5,003 nucleotides of DNA from contig CAKZMN010000130.1 in assembly GCA_937128575.1 (NCBI GenBank), positions 1 to 5,003 of the forward strand, written 5' to 3'. The stretch comes from an uncultured Alphaproteobacteria bacterium (lineage in GTDB: Bacteria > Pseudomonadota > Alphaproteobacteria > Micavibrionales > Micavibrionaceae). This document shows, in pieces, positions 1 through 5,003 of the stretch. A program made the translations under genes and the position numbers. Position 1 is the first letter of the stretch; each line of letters starts with the position of its first letter. Under the pieces are notes generated by a model, which was not told the origin of the DNA, made no database searches, and worked only from the letters and a program-made list of their open reading frames with translations.

Positions 1-203
1 TCCTTAAACGTACAGCCATCATCACCAGCTTGATTAAGCGGGAAAAATACTTCTTCACAGACCTTGCCGCCCTCTTCCAGAATTTGATCAATTAAATCTA
101 TGGACACTTCTTCATAGCCCGGCAATTCAGCGAGGCTTGAAGCGCCCAGCACTTCGTGTAGAACAAAACGGATATCTTCGAGTGGCGGTGAATAAACAGG
201 CAT
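1..203 (-). CDS. Acyl-CoA dehydrogenase, N-terminal fragment (3' end beyond the left edge)
   Basis: These are the first 67 codons of an acyl-CoA dehydrogenase, an FAD enzyme that introduces the first double bond in fatty acid beta-oxidation. The translation begins MPVYSPPLEDIRFVLHEVLG and continues with ELPGYEE, a helical stretch with ILEEGGKVCEEVFFPLN, then GDDGCT. This is the characteristic N-terminal cap of the large (~590-600 aa) acyl-CoA dehydrogenase subfamily common in Alphaproteobacteria, which includes DmdC-like enzymes and carries the short AcylCoA_DH_N extension before the usual fold. The ATG at 203-201 has a strong Shine-Dalgarno, AAGGGGAG (218-211), seven bases upstream. The flavin- and substrate-binding domains lie outside the window, so chain-length specificity cannot be judged. 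A FadN-like gene on the same strand at the right edge supports a beta-oxidation role. The family call is firm; the subfamily is from memory of its N-terminal signature. Confidence 0.85.
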   Translation of the reverse strand, partial: MPVYSPPLEDIRFVLHEVLGASSLAELPGYEEVSIDLIDQILEEGGKVCEEVFFPLNQAGDDGCTFK

Positions 204-210
204 GTAGCAG

Positions 211-218
211 CTCCCCTT
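211..218 (-). promoter_or_regulatory. Ribosome binding site of the acyl-CoA dehydrogenase gene
   Basis: AAGGGGAG on the minus strand, seven bases before the ATG at 203-201. It is the best Shine-Dalgarno in the window and fixes the start of the dehydrogenase. Confidence 0.75.
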
Positions 219-288
219 GAAATAGGTCTATGTTACTAATATAGCGTGATTTCTTTAAAAATTGATGGAGAAAATAAAGATTTTTTAT

Positions 289-897
289 TTATTGAATGCG
301 CAAATGGCTGACTTGCTCAAGAAAGGCCTTAAATTCAGGCATCGTTCCATGCTGCTCGTCTGTTCTAAGCGTTATCTTCCTTGCATGATTGAATTCTAGA
401 TTCTTCAAATCAAACTTTATATTTTTTTGAAAATTAATGAGAAATGGAATATTTTCAGACTTGTTTTCAACCTGGGGAAGCTTTGCATAGAAACTGAAAT
501 GCTCAGAAATATCTATGCCTTGCAGCTCTCTTGGTGGCAAAGAATTAAGTTTACGACAATAATCATAGGCTCTTATTTGAAACGCACCCTCTTTTCCTTG
601 AGCATATGAATTCATCCATGCCTCATGGCCCGACTTTGAAAATTGAACCTTTTCGTTTGTCTGCTCAAACAATGATTTAAGGAATGCTGATTTTCCAACT
701 CCTGACCGACTGTTACTCAGCAACCCAATAAGCATTGGGGTATCGGCGCGATCATAGTTTTTGGTGCGTGAGCGCTCAAAAGAGGCCTTTAAAACATTTA
801 AAAAAGAATGCCCCAGTTCCGCAGTTTGTTCGGCGTCAGACGTCATAAAGTTATAACTTAAATTATGTTTTTGTTTCCAATTTTTCTTTTTCCACAT
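289..897 (-). CDS. Divergent TsaE-like P-loop protein
   Basis: A 202-aa P-loop protein resembling TsaE (YjeE), the ATPase that works with TsaB/TsaD in tRNA t6A37 synthesis, but strongly diverged. Visible TsaE-type landmarks, in order: an N-terminal helix SDAEQTAELG (20-29), like TsaE's S-x-x-x-T-x-x-LG; a hydrophobic strand and P-loop MLIGLLSNSRSGVGKS (55-70), with K69 and S70 as the phosphate-binding pair; AYDYCRKL (110-117), where TsaE has HFDLYRL; LQGIDISEHF (125-134), where TsaE has LGxxEYL; and a basic strand ARKITLRT (172-179) near the end. Differences: the first Walker A glycine is Ser63; the PTF motif is not recognisable; the Glu-Trp motif expected around 135-141 reads FSFYAKL. There is also a Lys-rich extension (1-17), an insertion (~40-53) and an extra C-terminal tail. 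At 202 aa it is longer than usual TsaE (~150-160). The start at 897 has GGGGA nine bases upstream; M18 (846) is an alternative that fits TsaE length but lacks a Shine-Dalgarno. Housekeeping t6A function is doubtful; it could be another P-loop NTPase. Confidence 0.55.
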   Translation of the reverse strand: MWKKKNWKQKHNLSYNFMTSDAEQTAELGHSFLNVLKASFERSRTKNYDRADTPMLIGLLSNSRSGVGKSAFLKSLFEQTNEKVQFSKSGHEAWMNSYAQGKEGAFQIRAYDYCRKLNSLPPRELQGIDISEHFSFYAKLPQVENKSENIPFLINFQKNIKFDLKNLEFNHARKITLRTDEQHGTMPEFKAFLEQVSHLRIQ

Positions 898-947
898 GCC
901 GCTTAGTCCCCAAAATCGGCCAAAATTGCGCCTATCAAGTTAAAGAT

Positions 948-977
948 ACTGTACCAAAAACTATTGAGTTATGTCAA
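948..977 (-). promoter_or_regulatory. Candidate sigma70 promoter for the TsaE-like gene
   Basis: On the minus strand a perfect -35 box, TTGACA (977-972), is followed after 18 bases by TACAGT (953-948), which matches four of six -10 positions. The -35 box directly abuts the TAA of the small upstream gene (980-978). Transcription would begin around 940, leaving a leader of about 45 bases before the ATG at 897. This suggests the TsaE-like gene can be expressed separately from the PEPC-like gene and the small gene. Prediction from sequence only. Confidence 0.4.
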
Positions 978-1235
978 TTATCTTTTGTCGTCAATCATAT
1001 AGAGGATTTCTTGCGCGACGCGCTCTGCATCTGCGCTTTGGATAGATTTCTTGGCTTGTTCGGTGTTGGATTGCTGTTTTTTAGTCATGGCCGCGGCGAT
1101 ACGGTCGAGGGTTTCCTCGCCTATATTTTCACGCGCAGCGCGGACATTCGCCATGGCTTCCGCGCGCAAGCTCTCAGTTTGCTTCTCTTTTTTCTTTGCG
1201 GCCTTGGCGGCCTTTTTCTTTTTTGACCAAAACAT
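978..1235 (-). CDS. Small basic helical protein of unknown function (85 aa)
   Basis: An 85-residue protein with no named family that I recognise. The first 20 residues are extremely basic (MFWSKKKKAAKAAKKKEK). The rest is predicted helical and charged: SLRAEAMANVRAARENIGEE (22-41), then TLDRIAAAMTKKQQS (42-56), then AERVAQEILYMIDD (70-83), a two- or three-helix pattern with possible coiled-coil character. There is no signal peptide, membrane segment, cysteine or catalytic motif. The style resembles short uncharacterised alphaproteobacterial proteins with an IGEETLxRI core; this is recollection, not a search. It lies 42 bases downstream of the PEPC-like gene with no terminator between them, so it is probably co-transcribed. 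The ATG at 1235-1233 is the only start in this frame after the PEPC-like stop, and its Shine-Dalgarno is weak. The lysine-rich tail could bind nucleic acid or a negatively charged partner, which is inference. Coding reality is supported by the organised helical pattern and the operon-like position. Confidence 0.7.
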   Translation of the reverse strand: MFWSKKKKAAKAAKKKEKQTESLRAEAMANVRAARENIGEETLDRIAAAMTKKQQSNTEQAKKSIQSADAERVAQEILYMIDDKR

Positions 1236-1248
1236 GCATAAATTATGC
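1236..1248. repeat. Perfect short palindrome just before the small gene's start
   Basis: GCATAA-A-TTATGC: two 6-base arms around one central base, immediately upstream of the ATG of the 85-aa gene and inside the 42-base gap after the PEPC-like gene. It occupies the position where a Shine-Dalgarno would be expected. The single-base loop makes a stable RNA hairpin unlikely. It could be a protein-binding site or a chance AT-rich palindrome. Confidence 0.35.
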
Positions 1249-1277
1249 CCGATTTTGGTTAATGAGGGGTAAAAATT

Positions 1278-4200
1278 TTAGTTAAGCTGAATTTCTGGGG
1301 TTTCACCATTATTTAGACCTAGAACGTTACGCGCCTTTGGGGTCATGATTTGGGTTAATTCCAAATCTGGCTGATTATGCGTGTACGCATTTTTAATGCC
1401 CATAAATAATGGGTAATGCGGCGCTGTGCCAGAATTGTAAACAGACCCCAATGAACGAATGAATGCATCGCCCCCCAGATCTTCGATTGCGGCCGCGCGC
1501 TCTTTTGCTGGAAATTTAGCGATATGGTTACTGACCATGCGAAATAGCGTCAAACCAGGCAGCACATTTTTATGCTCCTTCGCGATTTCCATCGCCGCGG
1601 GAAATGCTGTTTTTACATCAACCGAATTATCGAGAGCATTAACGAACATTGCGTGATCCGCTTTGAATTTTTCTAGATATACGCGCTGTTCGGATACATC
1701 ACCTTTGGCACTATCGAGCTGTTTATCGGCGTAGGCATAATTAATTCGGTTGGCATTGGCCACTTCTTTGGTGAACATCAGGAAATCCCACTCTGGGTGC
1801 TGGAACAATTCCTTGATATCATTTTGGTTAATCGTACCGTCATCCACTTTGCTTTGCAGGAATTGCATCACCGCGCCCATACCGTGGCCGGAGGTGAAGA
1901 TTTCGGCAACGTTGTTACGCTTGTCATTTTCAATGGCACGTACACCCGTCATTTTACGATCACCGGTTTTCTTGGCACCGGGGCGTGCACCATTATTTAG
2001 GTAGGCGATAATTTCGGAACATGTGATAGTTTTTGCCAGATCATCTAGAACATATGAGGGCTCGCGGTCTTTTTCTAGACGGCCCTTATTTCTCTCTATA
2101 GATTCAGCTGTTTCTTGAAAGCGCTGTTCAACGTAGCCGCCAATAGCAATTTTCCATGCCTCTTCTTGTATGGCTTCCATAGCGGGGTTTGTGAATTCGA
2201 ATTTTGGCTCAATGAATGTGTTGTCCGGCACCAAACCTTCCAAATCGAAACGACCATGGATAATTTCCGTGATGCGGCGCGCGTAATCATCAGTAACCTG
2301 ATTGGGGGTCGCGGTCAGCATGCGCTTCGCGCGGCCTTGCTCAGTATATAAAATGGCGCTCGACATGCGTAAAAACGCATTGTCAGCGTCATTATTACGA
2401 TCAAATGGACGACCGCGCTCTATGGCGATATTCTTAACCTCTTGTTCGATTACGCGTCGCATATAGCCAACGTCTGCACCAAAACGACCCATAGATAGAC
2501 CGCCGCCAATCATAATTGCGAAGGCTTGGCCGATATCTTTGCCTCGTTCGATAGATAGCTGTTCGCTAAGCGCATAAGCGTTGCGCACGACTTTTCTGAT
2601 TTCATTTGTGGTTTCCATCAATGCAGCAGAACCCGCGCCACGCGTTGAGTCAGAGCAAGGCACCATAAGCGGAAGATCATAAATATCACGGCCTGAATAA
2701 TACCAATTATAAACACGGTTTTTCTGGCTTTTATGATGGCGCGTTTTCACGCCGTCTTGACCGCCATGTTTGTGGAAAATTTCTGACAAATCACCAATGC
2801 GCGCAAGATTTTTGCGATCTTCGAACAATGGCATGTGACGCATGTCTTTCATGCCAAATAAATCGCCCAAGAATTTTTGATGCGGCACCGCGGCCTCGGT
2901 CGCGTCAGAGATGATCGCCTGATCAAACTTCATTGGGTATAGCTTGCGCAGAGCAAAACGATCAAGCAGTGTACGTTCCTGTTTTGGATATCCGTTTCCA
3001 TCTTTTTCGAAGTCTAAACGGTTTGCATCAAACATGGCCCTTAGCAAAACTTCACGATTCCCATTTTTATCGGCGAAATTTATGACTTGCTGATAAATTT
3101 CATATTGCGCTTCGGTTGATAGCTTGCTGATGCCTCCATTTTTATCGATTTGTATAATTTTCTGTGCGCTGAGAATATTTTGAGAGCGCAAGAAATTACT
3201 GTTGAAGAAATTATCGATGATGCGCGCGTGAATAATATCGTTTTGACGCGTTTGGCCCTTTTCCAGCACAAGCCCATTACGGCGCGCATCGCGGAAAGCA
3301 TTATCAATAGCGATGTAGCTATCTTCGTGGTCGGTATCTATTAATTCTTTGCGCAGCAAATCAAGACGATAGAGTACGTGCGTGTATGTATCGCGACCAT
3401 AGTTTTTGGAATCTGAGTCATCATAGATATGGCTAAATTCTTCTGTTTTTTGCTTTAGCTCTTCATATTGCGCGCGATAATAATCTTCTCTCTGTCTAGG
3501 AGCCATGCCCGCTAAGTTTGTAACAACCTCACGCGCGCGCCTATAAACTGGTTGCAAATTCGCCTTTGCATCTTCAATAGCTTTTCTAGTTTCTGCAGCA
3601 GCCTTTGGATTTGTACCTTCGGGTACAGTATCAAGAGCGGCCAAAATATCGTCGAAACTGCCCATTGTGGTCGTGGCCATTTTGGTGAGCATCGCCCAAC
3701 CCTCTGCATTGTTTTTACCGTCTGAATCGTAATCCCAGCTTTTCATGCCGATATCGATTTTGACCTCGGGACGTTTGCCGTAGGCTTCTACAAAGAAGTT
3801 TCCAATGTGGCGCTCTAGGTTACTACAGCCCTGATTATGTATGCGCGCCGTAGCGTTAGAGCCATCAATTTCGTCCATGATGGTGCTTTTGCGCGTGGCG
3901 CCGATGGGATTGGCGGCCATTTTGGCAATAATGTCTTGAAAGGCTTTTTCGCGCTGCGCAGGCGGTAATTCGGCCACGGCGACAAGTTCTTGACTGAGCC
4001 CTATGCCCGTTTTATTGAGATGTTCCGTGGGGTGTACTGTGGCGGCCTTACCAATTTTAATGCTTTTGATAACAGCAACCGCATCATCCACCGAATAACC
4101 AAGATCCTTCATTTCATGGATAGCGTTTTGGAGTTCCTGCACGGATTCTTCGGTATCGGTTTCGTAGGCGCGCTCTGACATAATTGAAGAATAGGTTTGC

Positions 4201-4502
4201 ACTGTCAGCAGAATATCTTGCGCGTGTGTGAAAGCTTTGATTTTAGCGGTATGCGGCGTGCCGTCTTCGTTTTGGAAATGCTCTTCGAAGCCCTTAATGC
4301 CCTGGCCCTCTAGAAAATCATCGGCTTCGCCCATGAATTCTAGAAATCCATTCCAATTTTCGTCGTTCCAATCAAGGTCGGGGTGCTGCGCAGTGAAGGC
4401 GGCGCGGTTTTGCGCGATTGTGCTTAATGCTTCTAAAGCAGCGGCTTGTTCATTCCTTTGTTCAAAAACATCATTTAGGTGCTTCGAAATTACATCGGAC
4501 AT
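1278..4502 (-). CDS. Divergent phosphoenolpyruvate carboxylase-like protein (1074 aa) with altered active site
   Basis: A soluble protein with PEPC landmarks in order, numbered against E. coli PEPC from memory. VHPTE (156-160) keeps catalytic His138 as H157. SWDYDSDGKN (255-264) replaces SWxGGDRDGNP. TRQND (418-422) keeps Arg396 as R419. MPLFED (557-562) keeps metal ligand Glu506 as E561. CSDSTRGAG (616-624) keeps Asp543 as D618 but has R621 for Lys546. MIGGGLSMGRFGAD (664-677) replaces FHGRGGSxGRGGAP: His579 becomes I665, Arg581 becomes G667, and Arg587 is kept as R673. TEQG (720-723) and ARPGAKK (839-845, R840 for Arg713) are kept. The aspartate-site lysine (AKAD) reads ANAN (915-918), and the usual C-terminal RNTG is missing; the protein ends IQLN. 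At 1074 aa it is longer than typical bacterial PEPC (~850-970), with a helical N-terminal region before HPTE. Loss of His579 and Arg581, needed for carboxylation and PEP phosphate binding, argues against normal oxaloacetate synthesis and aspartate inhibition. It may be a pseudoenzyme or have a new substrate. The ATG at 4502 has GGGGAA ten bases upstream. Confidence 0.8.
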   Translation of the reverse strand: MSDVISKHLNDVFEQRNEQAAALEALSTIAQNRAAFTAQHPDLDWNDENWNGFLEFMGEADDFLEGQGIKGFEEHFQNEDGTPHTAKIKAFTHAQDILLTVQTYSSIMSERAYETDTEESVQELQNAIHEMKDLGYSVDDAVAVIKSIKIGKAATVHPTEHLNKTGIGLSQELVAVAELPPAQREKAFQDIIAKMAANPIGATRKSTIMDEIDGSNATARIHNQGCSNLERHIGNFFVEAYGKRPEVKIDIGMKSWDYDSDGKNNAEGWAMLTKMATTTMGSFDDILAALDTVPEGTNPKAAAETRKAIEDAKANLQPVYRRAREVVTNLAGMAPRQREDYYRAQYEELKQKTEEFSHIYDDSDSKNYGRDTYTHVLYRLDLLRKELIDTDHEDSYIAIDNAFRDARRNGLVLEKGQTRQNDIIHARIIDNFFNSNFLRSQNILSAQKIIQIDKNGGISKLSTEAQYEIYQQVINFADKNGNREVLLRAMFDANRLDFEKDGNGYPKQERTLLDRFALRKLYPMKFDQAIISDATEAAVPHQKFLGDLFGMKDMRHMPLFEDRKNLARIGDLSEIFHKHGGQDGVKTRHHKSQKNRVYNWYYSGRDIYDLPLMVPCSDSTRGAGSAALMETTNEIRKVVRNAYALSEQLSIERGKDIGQAFAIMIGGGLSMGRFGADVGYMRRVIEQEVKNIAIERGRPFDRNNDADNAFLRMSSAILYTEQGRAKRMLTATPNQVTDDYARRITEIIHGRFDLEGLVPDNTFIEPKFEFTNPAMEAIQEEAWKIAIGGYVEQRFQETAESIERNKGRLEKDREPSYVLDDLAKTITCSEIIAYLNNGARPGAKKTGDRKMTGVRAIENDKRNNVAEIFTSGHGMGAVMQFLQSKVDDGTINQNDIKELFQHPEWDFLMFTKEVANANRINYAYADKQLDSAKGDVSEQRVYLEKFKADHAMFVNALDNSVDVKTAFPAAMEIAKEHKNVLPGLTLFRMVSNHIAKFPAKERAAAIEDLGGDAFIRSLGSVYNSGTAPHYPLFMGIKNAYTHNQPDLELTQIMTPKARNVLGLNNGETPEIQLN

Positions 4503-4512
4503 ACTGTTTATA

Positions 4513-4518
4513 TTCCCC
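4513..4518 (-). promoter_or_regulatory. Ribosome binding site of the PEPC-like gene
   Basis: GGGGAA on the minus strand, ten bases before the ATG at 4502-4500. The spacing is slightly long, but no better start lies nearby, so it supports the chosen start. Confidence 0.5.
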
Positions 4519-4536
4519 GTTCGTGTTACTCAGTGA

Positions 4537-4558
4537 ATTATAGAGCGAAATCTATAAT
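4537..4558. repeat. Inverted repeat overlapping a TATAAT box upstream of the PEPC-like gene
   Basis: ATTATAGA (4537-4544) and TCTATAAT (4551-4558) are exact reverse complements separated by GCGAAA. On the minus strand the promoter-distal arm reads ATTATAGA and the proximal arm contains a perfect TATAAT (4542-4537), about 35 bases before the start codon. No convincing -35 box accompanies this TATAAT. The repeat could be an operator for a dimeric regulator, or an 8-bp hairpin in the leader of a transcript starting at the upstream promoter (4583-4612). Confidence 0.45.
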
Positions 4559-4582
4559 ATTTTCCTAACCGTGATGGGGACT

Positions 4583-4612
4583 TTTATAGAAGAGTTTTCG
4601 CAAACAAGTCAA
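4583..4612 (-). promoter_or_regulatory. Candidate sigma70 promoter for the PEPC-like gene
   Basis: Minus-strand TTGACT (4612-4607, five of six -35 bases) is followed after 18 bases by TATAAA (4588-4583, five of six -10 bases). Transcription would begin near 4576, giving a leader of about 75 bases that contains the inverted repeat at 4537-4558. It lies downstream of the fadN terminator, so the PEPC-like gene probably starts its own transcript, likely including the 85-aa gene. Confidence 0.45.
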
Positions 4613-4638
4613 ACATTTTCATAAGATCGAACTTGTTT
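4602..4638. repeat. Spaced inverted repeat around the -35 box
   Basis: AAACAAGT (4602-4609) and ACTTGTTT (4631-4638) are exact reverse complements with 21 bases between them. The left arm overlaps the candidate -35 box (4607-4612). The arm spacing is close to three helical turns centre to centre, so paired operator half-sites are conceivable, but chance is a real possibility in such AT-rich DNA. Confidence 0.25.
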
Positions 4639-4663
4639 AATATTTGTGCAGTGCAAAAACCCT

Positions 4664-4689
4664 AAAAACCCTTAATTTCTAAGGGGTTT
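4664..4689 (-). terminator. Rho-independent terminator of the fadN-like gene
   Basis: On the minus strand AAACCCCTTA (4689-4680) can pair with TAAGGGTTT (4674-4666), with one bulged C and a five-base loop. The second arm runs into a T tract (4668-4664), and a further GGGTTTTT follows. The stem overlaps the last codons and stop (4674-4672) of the fadN-like gene, so it would end the beta-oxidation transcript before the PEPC-like gene. Confidence 0.6.
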
Positions 4690-5003
4690 ACCTTTGGATA
4701 ACATGTGCTCAATACGGGCCATGGTGCCTTCGTTACGGATGAGGGCTGAAAACTGCTCTAGCTCTAGCTTGAGTAGGTCTTGCTCACTCACTGGCTTTGT
4801 CCAATCGGCATCGGAGCCGCCGGTTAAGACCTTGGCCAGATCGTCGGACACCACCACGTCATAGGGCGTGGCCTTGCCGGATTTACGCAAATCACCCACC
4901 GCCATATCCAAGGCCGCCTTGCCGGTTGGTCCAGGCATGCGGATATCTTCAATCGGTTCTGGTGCAGTGTAGTCTTAGGATAGCGCCAAAGCGCGCTGTT
5001 GTG
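4672..5003 (-). pseudogene. 3-hydroxyacyl-CoA dehydrogenase/enoyl-CoA hydratase (FadN-type), C-terminal part, interrupted by an in-frame stop
   Basis: This is the C-terminus of the ~770-aa bifunctional beta-oxidation enzyme that hydrates enoyl-CoA and oxidises 3-hydroxyacyl-CoA. The unbroken downstream part has family signatures: MPGPTGKAALDMAV, then HDV-like YDVVVSDDLAKVLTGG, SEQDLLKLELEQF, and the diagnostic tail ARIEHMLSKGKPLRN before TAA (4674-4672). Upstream of the first internal ATG (4938) the same frame still reads like the family: DYTAPEPIEDIR directly before it, and QQRALALS at the window edge. These two stretches are separated by TAA at 4977-4975, where relatives usually have a lysine or similar residue (AKDY-type). 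Because homology continues in the same frame on both sides, a single-base nonsense change (for example AAA to TAA) or a sequencing error fits better than a frameshift. The open stretch 4672-4938 alone would encode only 88 aa without either catalytic domain, so it is unlikely to be an independent gene. The identity is firm; whether the gene is really broken is open. Confidence 0.7.

Noticed and set aside
238..266. Promoter for the acyl-CoA dehydrogenase from TATATT (243-238).
   Set aside because: The -10-like box is acceptable, but no recognisable -35 sequence lies 16-18 bases upstream, so the support is too weak to list.
272..290. AAATAAA-N5-TTTATTT hairpin after the TsaE-like gene as a terminator.
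   Set aside because: The stem is only A and T pairs, too weak for a rho-independent terminator.
1011..1272. Plus-strand open frames opposite the 85-aa gene, with leucine/phenylalanine-rich products.
   Set aside because: They are the antisense of the lysine/alanine-rich minus-strand gene. The hydrophobic look is a by-product of reading AAA/AAG and GCC codons backwards, and no ribosome binding site or family resemblance was seen.
1278..4502. Annotating the large gene as an ordinary, active phosphoenolpyruvate carboxylase (ppc).
   Set aside because: The fold landmarks support homology, but the His579 and Arg581 equivalents, Lys546 and the aspartate-site residues are changed, so the standard reaction should not be assumed.
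4228..4536. Plus-strand 102-codon open frame antisense to the start of the PEPC-like gene.
   Set aside because: It is fully overlapped by a gene with clear homology, its product is serine/cysteine-rich with no recognisable domain, and it has no promoter or Shine-Dalgarno support.
4672..4938. An independent 88-aa gene starting at the ATG at 4938.
   Set aside because: The family sequence continues in frame upstream of that ATG (DYTAPEPIEDIR, and QQRALALS beyond the stop), so it is a fragment of the FadN-like gene. The ATG corresponds to an internal methionine.
1..5003. Mobile element boundaries, tRNA genes, CRISPR repeats or rRNA.
   Set aside because: I looked for transposase or integrase sequence, terminal or target repeats, tRNA T-loop patterns and regularly spaced repeats on both strands and saw none.

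Overview
This window is most likely from an alphaproteobacterium of moderate, slightly AT-leaning base composition. Both edge genes look like the alphaproteobacterial versions of fatty acid beta-oxidation enzymes: an acyl-CoA dehydrogenase start on the left and the C-terminus of a FadN-type 3-hydroxyacyl-CoA dehydrogenase/enoyl-CoA hydratase on the right. The lineage call rests on remembered family signatures, not on a search. All five protein-coding regions lie on the minus strand, so the transcriptional order runs from right to left.

Reading in that order, the right edge (4672-5003) holds the last ~110 codons of a fadN-like gene. They end in the family's GKPLRN tail, but an in-frame TAA at 4975-4977 splits the homologous reading frame, which means either a nonsense mutation or a sequence error. 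A rho-independent terminator overlaps the fadN stop codon. A 170-base AT-rich intergenic region follows, with a plausible sigma70 promoter and two inverted repeats, and it leads into the dominant gene (1278-4502, 1074 aa). That gene encodes a very divergent homologue of bacterial phosphoenolpyruvate carboxylase (PEPC). The PEPC landmarks occur in the right order, but several catalytic and regulatory residues are replaced, so the protein is probably not an ordinary PEPC.

Next, 42 bases downstream, is a gene for an 85-residue, very basic, helical protein of unknown function. A separate promoter-like TTGACA/TACAGT pair then precedes a 202-aa P-loop protein (289-897) that looks like a degenerate relative of TsaE, the ATPase of tRNA t6A synthesis. 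After an 85-base gap with a strong ribosome binding site, the acyl-CoA dehydrogenase gene starts at 203 and runs off the left edge.

The two flanks belong to one pathway (beta-oxidation). The three middle genes are a different kind of cargo sitting between them: a remodelled PEPC-like protein, a small basic protein and a remodelled TsaE-like protein. No transposase, integrase, tRNA or target-site repeat is visible to show how this arrangement arose. No RNA genes, CRISPR arrays or insertion sequences were seen.
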